From Siphlonurus alternatus (Eukaryota; Arthropoda; Insecta; Ephemeroptera; Siphlonuridae), in assembly GCA_949825025.1 (NCBI GenBank), contig OX463786.1, forward strand, positions 17,121,911 to 17,185,910: 64,000 bases of DNA, in the 5' to 3' direction. The notes below the pieces were generated by a model, which saw only the letters and a list, made by a program, of their open reading frames with translations, searched no databases and was not told the DNA's origin. Shown here in pieces: positions 25,561 to 37,847 of the stretch. The stretch's first letter is position 1, and each line of letters starts with the position of its first letter. Made by a program: the position numbers and the translations under genes.

Positions 25561-25892
25561 TGGACAACATACATGAAAAATTTTTATTGCTGAAATGAAT
25601 AGAGGGTACCAAATTATGCTACTCTGAATTTTTTCAGATTCTTATGAGTCCCGGAAACATTTTTAAATAATTATTGAAAGTTCTGTAAGTTAAGTTGGCA
25701 CCCTAGCTTGAATCCTTAATAAAAAGGATAGGGACTAGACGCCTATTGACGCCTCCAGGGGGCGTGACCGCACTTTCAATAATTATTTAAAAATAGTTCA
25801 GGGTCTCAAAAAATTCTGAAAAAATTCAGAGTGGCATAATTTGGTACTCTCTATTCATTTCTGCAATAAGAAATTTTCATGCAGGTTGTCCA
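25561..25892. mobile_element. foldback MITE, family A, copy 2
   Basis: Complete copy with termini TGGACAAC...GTTGTCCA and the family interior (GAAATGAATAGAGGGTACC, ATTATGCTACTCTGAA and complements). The central spacer (GGCGTCCAGTCC-like, on both sides of GCGCC-rich sequence) is longer than in copy 1. A family D fragment with GCATCTCTTTTTCTTTTGG follows directly. Confidence 0.75.
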
Positions 25893-26599
25893 TTGCAAAT
25901 TTGATGCATCTCTTTTTCTTTTGGAGCTGCAGCTTTAGCCAAATCATGAAAGAGTTGAATTTGAGGTGTATACCTGTGCATGATTAAATTATCAATATAC
26001 TTATGATATGCTTTTCAATATAATTATTGTACTCGTGCCTCTTTTTTTTATATACCAATTAAACATTGAAGTTTATGCCATGATAAAAAGTATATAATTA
26101 TTAATTACATCTAGATATTATTATAATACTGTATAATTTTATTACTTTTATTAATTATAGGTAAATGTATTTACTTTTTTATAATATATCACATGAAGTA
26201 ATTGCTCATTGTGTGTTAAAATTACGTGGTAATATAATATTAATTACTGTAACATTACCACACGCCAGGCTATAAAATAATCGTTCGGAAATTTATAATT
26301 ATTAAATATAAATAAAAGGAGCAACCACTATGACGCTTCAGGTGTCTTTTTCTCTCGATATCATCATATAAATATACCACTTATGTTGGCACAAGTTCCA
26401 ATGCGGCACCAATCATAAAACATATAATATATTATTAAGAACAGCAGGTGATCAAACGTTATTTCACAATATAGGTGCAGTATAGATTTTATTGTTTACA
26501 CACCGTAGAACAGCTCAAACATTTATAATATAAAACTGAATTGCTGCAGCTCCATGCATACAGAGGTGCAGATTTGCAAGGCAAAACGTTCTTTTAACT

Positions 26600-26744
26600 T
26601 CCAATATCAAAAGCCACCCCCCCCCCACCGAAATTTTGGATTTAACATGTGCATTTTCCCCATTTCAATTTTTTTTAACATTGAACTTTTGAAATCCCCC
26701 CCCCCCCCCCCGATTTTTTTTTCTGGATCCGCGCCTCCGCGCCT
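26600..26744. mobile_element. element E, 5'-truncated copy
   Basis: The right end reads CTGGATCCGCGCCT, the terminal sequence of the element at 33578-33750. Two C-runs bracket an interior resembling that copy (GAAATTTTGGATTTAACATG). The matching left terminus is missing. Confidence 0.55.
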
Positions 26745-27834
26745 GAGTCTTATTATTATTATTATGAAGCTCCACAACTTTTGTTATACTCCGTGCATGC
26801 GTTTTGGAAAAAAATATCTAATGGGGATATAAAAATAATATAAATGCATGCAATTTTAATGAATGCATTGGTTTTAGATAAAAACTTTCATTAGTTAATT
26901 AATTTACCAATCAATTAATACACCATTTTATCAATATTGCATATTGCATTTATTATATCAATTGCTATTAAACATTTACTAAAAAGTGTTAAAAAAATAA
27001 TTATATCAATTTGTTCAAAGATTTTTTTTTTTTTTTTTAATTTCTCCTTTAAAAAAAAAATCCTTTCGATATTTTTAAGTCACCATTTTAACATTAATAT
27101 ATATTATACTAAAACATCCAAGACAACCACTGCCTGTGACGTCACACACAAGTGCGTAACATAAATAATACATTGAACCATCGTGTGACCTTATACAAGC
27201 CAATGTCACTATATAGTGAAGCACGTACTGTGAAACAGGTGATTGCGCGGCTACGGGCGAACAAGTCTTAGGCAGCTGTGTGAATATACGCAATCAGGCA
27301 TCACCTGTACCACCTTGCAGTGAACAGCCGTCAGCCGAGACATTTTGTGTCTCCAGACATAGGGGCTTGCTGGAGTAATTTATTATTATCTAGGATTATC
27401 AGAATTTAATGTGCTGGATTTTTGTAACATATTTTATAACAAACATTTGGTAAAAAAATAAATTTAAATCGGTTCAAATTGTATAATATAGAAGCAAACT
27501 GTTGTATGGATACAGCAAGATAACATAATTATGGATAATAATTATGATACTAATACAGTATTACAAATCTTAGTTTACGTGTGGATTCAACTGCGCACGG
27601 CGGACATCTTGAAAATAAAATATTAAGGATCTTATGGATGCCGCCATTCACAGTCTAGACTGTCTGGAGCTGGTGCCATATAGTGTCTACAGGTATTCTA
27701 AGATTTGTTAGACTGTATACTGCATTATAAATAATAAAAATATATATTTTTAATATTATAATATTAACGATGAACACATCACGACATCACAAACTTTGCT
27801 TCTCATTATTTGCTGGAACTCAAGAGACAAACGA

Positions 27835-27960
27835 AATGCAGATTTGCAATTTTGGGGGAGGCAAAAAGAGCACCCAGTCTAGCCAGATCAAAATTATCCC
27901 ACCAGACTGCGTGCATGCCAAGTCCCACACATCGAGCAGTGTTCGTTGAGTTTTAAGGTA
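27835..27960. repeat. repeat family D, fragment
   Basis: AATGCAGATTTGCAATTTTG followed by GGGGAGGCAAAAAGAGCACCC matches the interior of the other family D pieces, in inverse orientation to those at 31305 and 59705. Confidence 0.5.
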
Positions 27961-28664
27961 TATACTGTGCATGCATTATAATAATGCTATCATGGGAAGA
28001 ATTTATATTAAATACCACAATATACTGTATAATATTTTTGTGATTTAATTATTAATTGCATGTTTGTATAAAAGGACATATATTTAAAATTTTAATTAAA
28101 TTATGAGGTAACAATGCAAAGTTATTGTGAGTAAGAATTAAAATTTCAAAGGCTGTAATTTTTAGTGTAATTTTTTTCCCCTGCATGTACACGAAAAGAG
28201 ACATTAAAAATAATTTCTTTAAAAGGTTGCGTTTTCAGTAAAACTGGATTGTTATTACTAAAAACTCCCATTGTTGCTACAACAATAATCGTAACTTTAT
28301 ATTACCCAAGCTCTGATGAAGTTCTTTTAACCAGCAATTTATGTGCAATTACAACGTTATTACGGATACTATGTACCTTTACACAGTGAAATTTAAACAG
28401 CATTCTTTTTTAATAGTCTTTATATATAGTTAGTAATAAAATGAAGTTATATATATTTAGTCAACACTATTAATACTTTTTATGTAAATAGAATAGGCAA
28501 AGAAAATATTTTTTTATTTTGTTCATTAGATTTAATTTTGGCTCGTATTATCTTACAATTTCTTAAAAGCTATAATATTTTCTTACATATAATAATTGTT
28601 TAAACGAAGCTATAATATTTTTGAAATTCCTATTGCATTATTATTAATAACTGAAAGCGATTTT

Positions 28665-28743
28665 CAGCAAGCGTTGATCGAGGAGCGATTTAAAAATCAC
28701 TATACTTAAAAATACATTCTTAAATCGCTTGCTGAATCGCTCC
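28665..28743. repeat. short imperfect foldback
   Basis: AGCGATTTTCAGCAAGCG pairs imperfectly with CGCTTGCTGAATCGCT, and AGCGATTTAA with TTAAATCGCT. No second copy was noticed. Confidence 0.45.
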
Positions 28744-29329
28744 CACACTGCTTATTCTGGGAATATTAATAACAATAAAAATATTAATGTGTAAAATTAG
28801 ATGCCGAGAGATTATTAAATAAAAATGTTACAAAATACATTAAATTACCATTCACTGCAGTTCGTATAAAATTCAAGTTCGATCTTTTTACATGGGACAA
28901 CTCGTTAAAATAAAATTTAATTACAAATACTTGAAATAGTTCTGTTGTCTGATAAAACAACGTAACTTAACTGCATGGTCACTCATTAGTCACCTGTAGC
29001 AAGGCACAATATATACATCATGAAAGGTGTTAGTTTTTCAGGTAATTGAAAAAGCAAGTTATTTCAAAGTTACAAGCTATGTCAGAAACCACAACCTTCT
29101 ATTTTACACCGGTGTAAAAAGACCTTGCATGGTCATCTAGCGCGAGAATATATTAAGGTGGTACTACACTGATGCATTATGTTAATATTTTAATCAAAAT
29201 TTTATTTCAATAATTTTGAACTTCTATAGAGCTTTGCCATTTGCACGAATGTTTATATATAAGTGCAGTTTACCCACATGGGGACTCAAAATGGTTTATG
29301 AAGACCTGAATTTACAATTATACTGGTAA

Positions 29330-29668
29330 TGGACATAATATATACCTTATATACACACAACATTTTTTTCTTGCAGAAATAAATAGAGGGCATCAAATTA
29401 TATTACCCTGCATTTTGTCATAGTTTTTATATATAATAGAGACCGGGAAGTATTTGCTAAAAAGTTGGGTAAAAATCAGGTTTGAAACCACGCCCCTTTC
29501 AGGTCCTATCCTTTTATTATGATCGAAATGACGCCTATTGACGCCTGTCTCTGTATTTTCAATAATTTTTAAAAAAATAGATCCTAAATAAAAATCTGAA
29601 GAAAAATCAGAGTAGCAAAATTTTTCACCCTCTATTTCTGCAATAAAAATTGTCATGCAGGTTGTCCA
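29330..29668. mobile_element. foldback MITE, family A, copy 3 (diverged)
   Basis: Retains TTGCAGAAATAAATAGAGGG on the left, CAGAGTAGCAAAAT and TGCAGGTTGTCCA on the right, and the CCACGCCCC / GACGCC centre. It is more decayed than copies 1 and 2. Confidence 0.6.
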
Positions 29669-30101
29669 TTGTTTTTTATATGCAGAAATCTTAAAAATTT
29701 TGACAGTGTACCTCCCGGCATGTAGCTACTAACACACCGGACGTTATATGACCTGCTGCAGAGAGCGGTATGTAATCAAGCTTTTAGTGCAGGAGACCAC
29801 TCAACAATATGCGGGCGGGCACGCGTGCTTTTACACACGTATTGCCATTATGATATAAAACAGTGGAGTAAGCAGGAATAAGCTTTTATTATACTTTTTG
29901 ACACTTTTGTTCTTTTCGCACTTAACATTACTTGTTTTATAGTCATAGGTTATGTAACTAGAACATTGGCATTTGCAATTGACATTGAATTGGATCTTAT
30001 ATAGCATGAACTGTTTTATTGTATATCTTGAAATCTTCGAACATCCTGAACGTATAAAATCAGGCAACTTAAACATTACTGTATTACACCAATTTCTTTA
30101 G

Positions 30102-30113
30102 TTTTTTTTTTTT

Positions 30114-30156
<43 letters not shown>
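30102..30156. repeat. T homopolymer, about 55 bp with one AG break
   Basis: Two long T runs separated by AG. On the minus strand this would be a poly(A) tract, as at the end of a retroposed copy, but no recognisable retrosequence precedes it. Confidence 0.8.
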
Positions 30157-30157
<1 letters not shown>

Positions 30158-31212
30158 TCATTCAACGTTATCTAAGTATATATGCGAAACAGGGTGGCGA
30201 ACTATTTTTTTTAGCATTTTTTTTTTCCAAAAATAATTACATGACTTAAATAGATTTCTTCGTTGCTTATTAAACTGTGGAAATAAATGCATAAAATGAT
30301 GAAAGCTATATATATGCACATCAAAGATTTTATTTCCGATGAACCTAGAATTTTTTAATAGCAATTTTATAAGTAGAAAAAAATTAATATCAAATTTTAA
30401 TACTGATTATATTTCTTAGTACTTCTAGGCTAAAATCTATGCTAAATATTATTGGAAATACCCCTATTATATAACATATAATAAAATAAAATACATCAAA
30501 GTTAATTTTTATAAAATTTTAAAATAACACCTTTTTCACGTATCTTGTTTTTATAAACAACGTGAAGAATACTAAAAGAATTGTAACAACACCTCGTCAG
30601 AAACGCCTTTTTAAATAACAATTTTCACCTATACAAAAATCACATACATTCATCACGTACGTATATCCTGCAGTACTAACATAAGACAGATGGTACCGAG
30701 ATTTGTATAAAACACCACACATGTGAGGTAAAGGTTATAGTGTATGTTTTGCTGTATGTTTACTTCGACAGATGTACCACCATCAGCTGGCTGGTGGTGA
30801 ACGATGTGGAGGCATATGGTCCTCAAGTATAGTCGTAAAATTGAGTTTCTCGTACTCAAGCTGCTGGGATGCTACTTAAAAGATTTATATTACAGGTGTA
30901 TTAATATGGGATTTACAATAACATTTGGTAAATATTTTTTTTATGTTGTCATGGAAACATATGTTGGAAATTCCATTTTTTTCTCAGATTTGATCAAATT
31001 TTATGCTATATAGATTTTAAAGTACACTTATTTATACCACCGCCAGTCTTAGAAATGTTCTCTTACAGATGAAATCGTCACTGAAATAATTATAAAGTAA
31101 CCTATATATGGCCATTTTTATATTATAAATAATAAAAAAAAAAAAATGAGCGGGTAGGTGGGGGGGGGGGGGATATATGAGGACATATTCATTAAGTGCA
31201 TTATGTGGTAAA

Positions 31213-31299
31213 TATACACTCCATTAAAATAAAAATGTCAGATCCGGCTATACTTTAACATGACCGAATCGGACATTTTTATTTTGAATGGAGTGTATA
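31213..31299. mobile_element. 87-bp MITE with 27-bp inverted ends
   Basis: Begins TATACACTCCATTAAAATAA and ends with its complement (TTATTTTGAATGGAGTGTATA). A TA dinucleotide at each end would fit a Tc1/mariner-type target duplication. It is too short to code for anything. Confidence 0.6.
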
Positions 31300-31304
31300 T
31301 TTTA

Positions 31305-31690
31305 TATACAGTACACCTCTGCCGGACACCACGAACTTTACCCCCTCTGCATGTTTGTAAACGTTACCACTCAATCTATAAATACGTGGTGAATTAATTT
31401 GAATTTCTCAGGATTAGACGGGTGCTCTTCGTACTTAATTCCTCCAAATTTTCAAATCTGCATCTTTTTGGGGGGCATTCACAAAGCACTTTATCCCCCA
31501 CCTTAGCCTCAATTTTTATCCCTGGTGCTAAACTAAGGACTACCCATGTTAAGCTCCTAGTTTAGCCCCTAGTTTAGCACCAGGGATAAAAATTGAGGCT
31601 AAAGTGGGGGATAAAGTGCTTTGTGAATGGTCCTCTTTGTCTTTTGGAGCTACATCGATTTATTAAATTAATTACAGGATGTGTGATAGA
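31305..31690. mobile_element. repeat family D, copy 2, split by a MITE
   Basis: GTACACCTCTGCCGGACACC, ATACGTGGTGAATTAATTT, GGGTGCTCTTCGTACTT and AAATCTGCATCT precede the insertion at 31471-31632; TTTGTCTTTTGGAGCTAC continues after it. The uninterrupted order is seen at 59705-59890. Confidence 0.55.
31471..31632. mobile_element. foldback MITE with GGGGCATTCACAAAG terminus, nested in family D
   Basis: Left end GGGGGCATTCACAAAGCAC, right end GTGCTTTGTGAATGG. Arms of about 70 bp pair through TTTATCCC and TAGCCTCAATTTTTATCCC. The termini match the element at 1384-1522 but the interior does not. Flanking TCTTTTT and TCTTTGT may be a degraded target duplication. Confidence 0.7.
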
Positions 31691-32274
31691 AAAATTGCTC
31701 CATATGCGATCTTACGAGCACCCAATTTTTCTTGGGTAGTAAATATGACGTCAAGGTAGATACTCATCATTGGTATACTCATTACCCATACAATCTAAAC
31801 TTTCATATTATTTTAAGTTATATGCACCAAGGAAATTTTTACAGTACATTATGCGTGCCATGTCGATAACCTTTCAAAATATATACCATTCTTATTGATT
31901 GCAATGCAACACCAAAAAGCTACACCGCCAATAGCAATTTGAAACACCATCTGTAGCACTGTGGCAGATGGGAATAAGATTCATTGTTATATACTTGTCA
32001 TTGTTGCATACAGTCAATGCAACAATGCAGTGCGGTCACACGGTACAACAAACATTTTTCTTTAGTAGACCTACCGCACGCTATGACGTCATCAAAGGTC
32101 ATGTAAGGGTCATCCAGAAACGTTTGTTATAAATTAATATGGAAAAAAGTTACAAAAAGACCACACACGCATGCAGCATGTTAATTATAAGATGATTGAC
32201 TGCATTGCATGCAACAATACTATATATATATATATTTTTAATTGAATGTTGTATTAGGGTAATGGTCACTATAA

Positions 32275-32484
32275 GGGGGGTCGCACACTGCCTTCGTATT
32301 ACATCGAATGGTATCGTATGACTTCGTATGATAAAAATTTAGAACCGGTTCTAAATGAGAAACTTACGATGTCGTGCGATGCGATACGAAGCTGTGTGCG
32401 CGCGTACATCTGATCGCATAGATTCTTAATTTTTTTTATCATACGCTGTGAAATCATGCGATCCTACAATGTGTGAGACAGGCC
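32275..32484. mobile_element. PIF/Harbinger-like MITE, copy 2
   Basis: Same length (210 bp) and same centre as 21240-21449, including TTAGAACCGGTTCTAA and CTGTGTGCGCGCGTA. It is flanked by TAA at 32272-32274 and 32485-32487. The outer 30 bp have diverged from copy 1 while the middle is nearly identical. Confidence 0.8.
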
Positions 32485-32509
32485 TAACTATATAGTGATA
32501 TTAGATGAA

Positions 32510-32665
32510 TGAATATCTTCCCGTCTCTTTGTGGACCCTGTTTCTTAATACAATTCTGAGGGTCCCTTCCAAACCAAGGCGCGGCCATGGCTTAGCAAAT
32601 TGCATTCAAGCATAATTTACTTAGTTGTGACTGAGGGAACCACGGAAACCTCAGTCACGATGTCG
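32510..32665 (-). mobile_element. tRNA-derived SINE, copy 3 (3' part only)
   Basis: On the minus strand it starts in the central motif GTGACTGAGGTTTCCGTGG, continues with CCATGGCCGCG and ends near AACAGGGTCCACAAAGAG. The tRNA-like head is missing. Confidence 0.65.
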
Positions 32666-33547
32666 AATAAATATTAGTACAAATAATATCAAACAAATCG
32701 TTATACTTATAAATATATGAAAGTTTCCATTTACAATTATACATATAAGTATAACATATATAATACTATAGTCACTCTACTATATATAATACAACTATGT
32801 TGAAAAAAAATTGAAAACAGTACACTGCAGCAAGGGAAAAAAATGCAGAATATCTGTTGTTAAAACTAAAAATATAGTATAAAGTGTTGTAAGCATGCAA
32901 GTAAATTTTAAGTGTTGTGTGATAAAAAAACATTATTTCACTTTTAAAAACATAAACCTTATTTCTTTATGTAAATATATTGTAGATTAAATTTAAAGAG
33001 CCAAGTTTAAAAATAAATGCACTTAAAGATTTTGAAAACATTTTTTGACAGTAAATATTTCTCGAAATATTATACCACCAAAAAAGGGAAGCTAAAATTT
33101 CCGTTAAACAAGAAATTGTCATTAAATATTACTACCTGTATTATCCCTATTGCAAACTATACCTTAATTTTTTTAACTGAAATCCTTGGAGTTAAAAATC
33201 AAATCTAAATTTAAATTGCAATTAAGCCTTACGAGGTTCTTTAAAACATATTCTCAGATATAATATGGGGTGCATGCAGTTTTGACGGTTAGATACCTGC
33301 ATAGAAACCTGTATGATAACTTCTCTATCTCTCAACAAGATGAGAATTTTCAGTCCCCCTTCTCACTTTTTCACTTCCTTCCCTTCTTTACTTCCGATGT
33401 CTTCAACGGTCAAATACAGTCAAATTAAGTTAATTTAATACCGGAAGTAGACGGAAAATGTGTCGTTTCTGGTCCACCTTAACTTACATTTTTTATAGAT
33501 TTTACATTTATCTGTATATAATTATTGTATTGCTCAAATAAATTATA

Positions 33548-34029
33548 TAACCGAGCATTTGGTGCAGTGGTTAACCATATATAGGCGCGGATCTAGAACC
33601 AAATTTCAGGAGGGGCTGCCTCCATAAAACCATTGTTAAAATAAAAATTAGGAGTGGGGAAAACGCCTATATTGTCCATGTTAAATTCAAAATTTCGGAG
33701 GTGCTGCAGCAACCCAAGCCCCCCCCCCCCCTCCCTGGATCCGCGCCTGCTGGTTAACCAAACCCTACTTGGAATTGAATGATCACGAGTTCGATTCCAC
33801 AGGCATACCAATTTTGATCCACATGAGGGTATAGCTACAAAAAATATTCACTTGTGGGTCCGTAAATTGTTTGATGGCATCCCACATCAAACAAAATCGA
33901 CCATCCTGATTAAGATTTCCATGGTTTCCTTAACGAAATGCTGGGCTGAAATGCTTATAGGACATGGCCGCCTATATATAGGTTTGTATGAAGGGGCAAA
34001 ATTAAATCGGATGCACGAAAAATGGGGAA
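33548..34029 (+). mobile_element. tRNA-derived SINE, copy 4, interrupted in its A box
   Basis: Plus strand: A box region TTGGTGCAGTGGTTAACC, interrupted by the insertion at 33578-33750, then the B box GAGTTCGATTCC and the central motif CATCCTGATTAAGATTTCC, then ATGGCCGCC. Removing the insertion and one target copy restores normal A-to-B spacing. Confidence 0.75.
33578..33750. mobile_element. element E, complete copy with 10-bp target duplication
   Basis: A 173-bp element with inverted ends (AGGCGCGGATCTAG against CTGGATCCGCGCCT), flanked by perfect copies of TGGTTAACCA at 33568-33577 and 33751-33760. The interior has a C-run and ATTTCGGAGGTGCTGCAGC. Related copies: 26600-26744 and 45205-45335. 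The superfamily is unknown; a 9-10 bp duplication would fit Mutator-like elements. Confidence 0.8.
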
Positions 34030-35238
34030 GGAGGGAACAAACTAAGGTAACAAATAAGACAGGAAGAAACATGATTATACACTTTCAGCTATTTCCGGAG
34101 AGAATGCTGAATTAATGTAACTGTACAGTAGGTTCTTTTACCCCTCATGTATATAAGCACCTGAATGATAGCATCGTTTCAGAATATGGGGGAGCAGATA
34201 TAGTGTAATGGAATACATTGAAGAAATGTTGTCTATAATATACAATAAATTCTATATAGCGTCTCTAACAGCTTTTTGCTGTTTTAAATCGAAAGTTCAC
34301 TGAAATACCAAAAAAATGCACACAAAGTTATTAACTCATTCAAGAATTTGCCTTGAGAGTATGCAACCATATCTAGATATCTACATTCATTCAATACCTA
34401 ATAAGTTGTTGTATAACTGTCGTAACCCATAATTCAGCTAAAAATAATTGTTATTATAGACATTCACTGATATAATTGTATAACAATATAAAATATAGGT
34501 CCATTTGATACCATCAATTATACCGACCGTCATAACTACGGTTTCCAAGATTTCTTGAGTTAAAACATAAAAAATTATACAAGATTTTGAACGACCTGCA
34601 TGTGACAATAGACAATAGCCAATAGCACAATATTTAATTGGATAAGATCTAGTATTATAAATATCTGAATTAATTAATCATACGTAATACACGTCCAGAA
34701 TGTTCCCCTACATCCGTTGCAGTATACAAATTAACACTTGCATATGCATGCAGCTTGCACGAAAGGCTAAATAGGGCACAATCAGATTTATAAATATCTA
34801 TCAACAATAACAGCTGAAAGTATTAATAAAAAGGGATAAAATATTTATAAATATTGAAAGAGTGAGAGCGTTCTATTTTTGAAAATGAACAATTGTTATA
34901 TAGAAATAAAGTAACATAATTTAATGTTTGTTTTGGCAATAAAATCCATTACATTTCGTATGAAAAGAGAACAAATCCATTACTCTAAATTTCATATTTA
35001 TAATAATGCATATATCTGCATCATGATGCAGTGTAGGACAATGCAGATGAAAAACTAAAGAGAACTTTGTATTTTTTGATTGGATAATTTTCTTATCTTA
35101 ATACGTTAAATGAAAATGACATCGATCCTATTTTTTGCATCTTTCATGATATATTTGCTTTTTTGTTTTCCAGTGTCATTATTTTTTTGGAAATCGATTC
35201 AAAACATTGAGTGTTTTTGTATTTTTTCAAATAGATAG

Positions 35239-35240
<2 letters not shown>

Positions 35241-35272
<32 letters not shown>
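35241..35272. repeat. (AT)n microsatellite
   Basis: About 16 uninterrupted AT units. Confidence 0.9.
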
Positions 35273-35274
<2 letters not shown>

Positions 35275-36633
35275 GCATATAATCAATATTCCATTGCTTT
35301 TCGATTTACAAAAATATATTAAATCAAAATAAGAAACTATTATATAAAATAATAACAATGCAATAAATAAATAGACTGGATAAAAACAAACATCACTATA
35401 GTTGCTATGCTTACAAAGGAGTCTTATTACTACTTTTGTGTGATGTAAACGAGGGTATATTTATGTAACATTTTAATTAAAAATTTCCTTTTCTACTATT
35501 TTTTTGTTTATTGTTAATGGATCATATATATTTTTTGTACGATAATTTATAACAACAATAGACAATTTTAACAATATATTAAGGTAAATAAAGCAGCCGG
35601 CTTATAATTTTCTCCTCTCTTTCGATGAGCCACAACTAATTGCCTGCACCTCAGGCCTACATATAACATTATAAAAAATACTGAATCATTAAAATTAAGT
35701 CAACCGCAGCGTTCGCTCGCCAACTGTCGGTTTTAGGCGTTTTACTAACCCCATGGGTTCTTAATTTTTAAATCATAATTATGCATTTGAAACCATGCGA
35801 TCTATAGTATAGTATCCATATGAAACAGGTCTATAATTCAGTATAATATAATATAGTTTCAAAATCAAAATTAAAAACATTTTATTCATTTCAGGAACGT
35901 CAATAGAGGGGATATTTTTTTTAAAGAGGTTGCTGTTAAAACTTGAGACAAAATTTCAAATTTTACTGTCAAATGTATATAGTATAATTTTTTAAAAAAA
36001 TACGATAGTTTAATTTATTTTTAATTTAAAGTTAGGTCGTATCGCAAATATACTTTGTTTATTTTTTTATTGTGTATGTTCATCAGTGTTTCCTGGTTAA
36101 AATTTTATGAAATATTAACATCTCGAGATTAACTGAAAGTGCTCTGTTTTCGTGGGAGTTATCACGTTTGAAGAACTCGAACACAAAATTCTTTGTCACG
36201 ATTTGTGTTATCTTACACATTAAAATTAGACAGAGACGAATGCATAATATACCATATATAGTTCCATACTTGGAAATAAAATATTAAAATATGACATTAA
36301 AATGAATACAGTATTTTTGAATTGAGGCAAAGGTATATCATATTATAAAATACTGGATTTAATGCCTTCATTTTTATTTTAAAATAATGTATTGTTATGC
36401 ATGATGACTACGTATCCAGGTTATATTATATAATTTTAAGTCAGTAAATATATACACAAAGAAAATAATTACATGATTATGTTATATTTTTAGAAATAAA
36501 ATTATACAGTATATTGTACATGCACCAGCTTTAGTCCTATATTAAGTGTTCTAATATAAAATTTATACACAATACTATACAGTGTTCAATAAAGGGTATG
36601 CATAGGGACTTACATATATTATATAATATTGAG

Positions 36634-36871
36634 TAATGTCTGTCGCGTGAAAGGAAAAAAACATGGTACGGTGTTTGATTTACATGGCATGTTAACTTAT
36701 GGAAAATGACCTTTAATTTTGAAGTTGTTGCGGTTGCCTAGCGCCAACAATGCCATTACGTTCTCTGCTCTGGTGACAAAATTAGGCACTACGTCGTCCC
36801 ATGTTTAACAATGAAAAAGGCTTCATGCGACAGACATTATAAACAATGGTTTGTTACAACCATTGCGAGTA
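36634..36871. mobile_element. foldback repeat with TAATGTCTGTCGC termini
   Basis: TAATGTCTGTCGCGTGAA at the left faces TTCATGCGACAGACATTA at the right (to 36839). The right part and its flank (AAAGGCTTCAT...ACATTATAAACAATGG) recur near 62020-62100, downstream of MOGS. Confidence 0.55.
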
Positions 36872-37119
36872 GAAGACTTTGATATTGACTATATTAAACA
36901 ACTTATAAATTGATAAAAATATTAATATTAATATATAAAAACAATACAAAAAATCGCTCAATAATTATGAAGTCCTCAAATTTAATACAAAAATAATATT
37001 TTCAGTCGACTTTATTATACTTCATTAACTTATTTAAACAAACAGGCATCAGTAACAAAATAGTAAATAGCTTACTTACTAACATATAGAATTTACATTA
37101 ATATTAATAATTACATTTT

Positions 37120-37400
37120 ACACCGGCGGCACGGGATATGCCTGCCAACTGTAGAGAGAGAGAGAAAAAGCCGGCTTATATAACTTCAATACACTTCCTT
37201 CCTATCTATAATAATAAGTTTGCCAGCCATACATGAGGGAACCGAGAGGAGGGGAGGGACCAGGTGCAAACTTATATACAGCTGGTCACCCTAGCGGTCG
37301 CGTGCCGCTGATAAAGCTCAATATTCCTCACTGTAACATGTAATATTCGACCTTATTGACGCAGGTTGTGGCGCGTGGCAGATGTAAGCATACCACCTGG
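37120..37400. promoter_or_regulatory. GC-richer island with four E-boxes
   Basis: CAGGTG (37261), CAGCTG (37279), CAGATG (37379) and CACCTG (37394) fall within 140 bp of unusually GC-rich sequence upstream of neur. E-boxes of this form bind proneural bHLH proteins, and neur is a known proneural target in flies. An enhancer role is an inference. Confidence 0.25.
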
Positions 37401-37688
37401 ACTTGTAGAGGAGATATGAATGGCTTGGTATAAAGCTTTTTGCTTCAATGCTTCCTCAAGCTAAATATACTACATTTCAAAATTATAGAACCCCTCCATG
37501 CAGTATAAAAGTGTATGCTTTTTTTGCAACAGGCTGTCGTGGTAGTGTGGAAAAGGGCATATATCCATTGATAGCCAAAACGTGTAAAAGTGTATGTCCC
37601 ATAATATATAAGCTCTCGTCCGGAAAAAGGGACTATCTGCCTATTTATGATCAATTGCAATAATGAGCTTTATTTGCTTTACCTGTAA

Positions 37689-37847
37689 AGCCTATAGTAT
37701 ATTACACGATACAATTTTTCTGATTATTGTATACAATTTTTTCTTGCAAGAAAATTTAATCTCTATTTGTTTGTATTGAGAGGAAATTTTCTTGCAAGAA
37801 AAAATTGTATATATTAATCAGAAAAATTGTATCGTGTAATATAGGCT
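37689..37847. mobile_element. 159-bp foldback MITE flanked by TAA
   Basis: Arms of about 72 bp: AGCCTATAGTATATTACACG, ATACAATTTTTCTGATTA and TTTTCTTGCAAGAAAATTT face their complements around a short loop. TAA flanks both sides (37686-37688, 37848-37850), fitting PIF/Harbinger. Confidence 0.75.

Noticed and set aside
30102..30156. Long T tract as the tail of a processed pseudogene on the minus strand
   Set aside because: No recognisable coding or SINE sequence lies next to it in the required orientation.
33548..33813. tRNA-like A and B boxes
   Set aside because: They could suggest a tRNA gene, but the acceptor stem does not close and the same head recurs with a shared SINE body, so these are SINEs and not tRNA genes.
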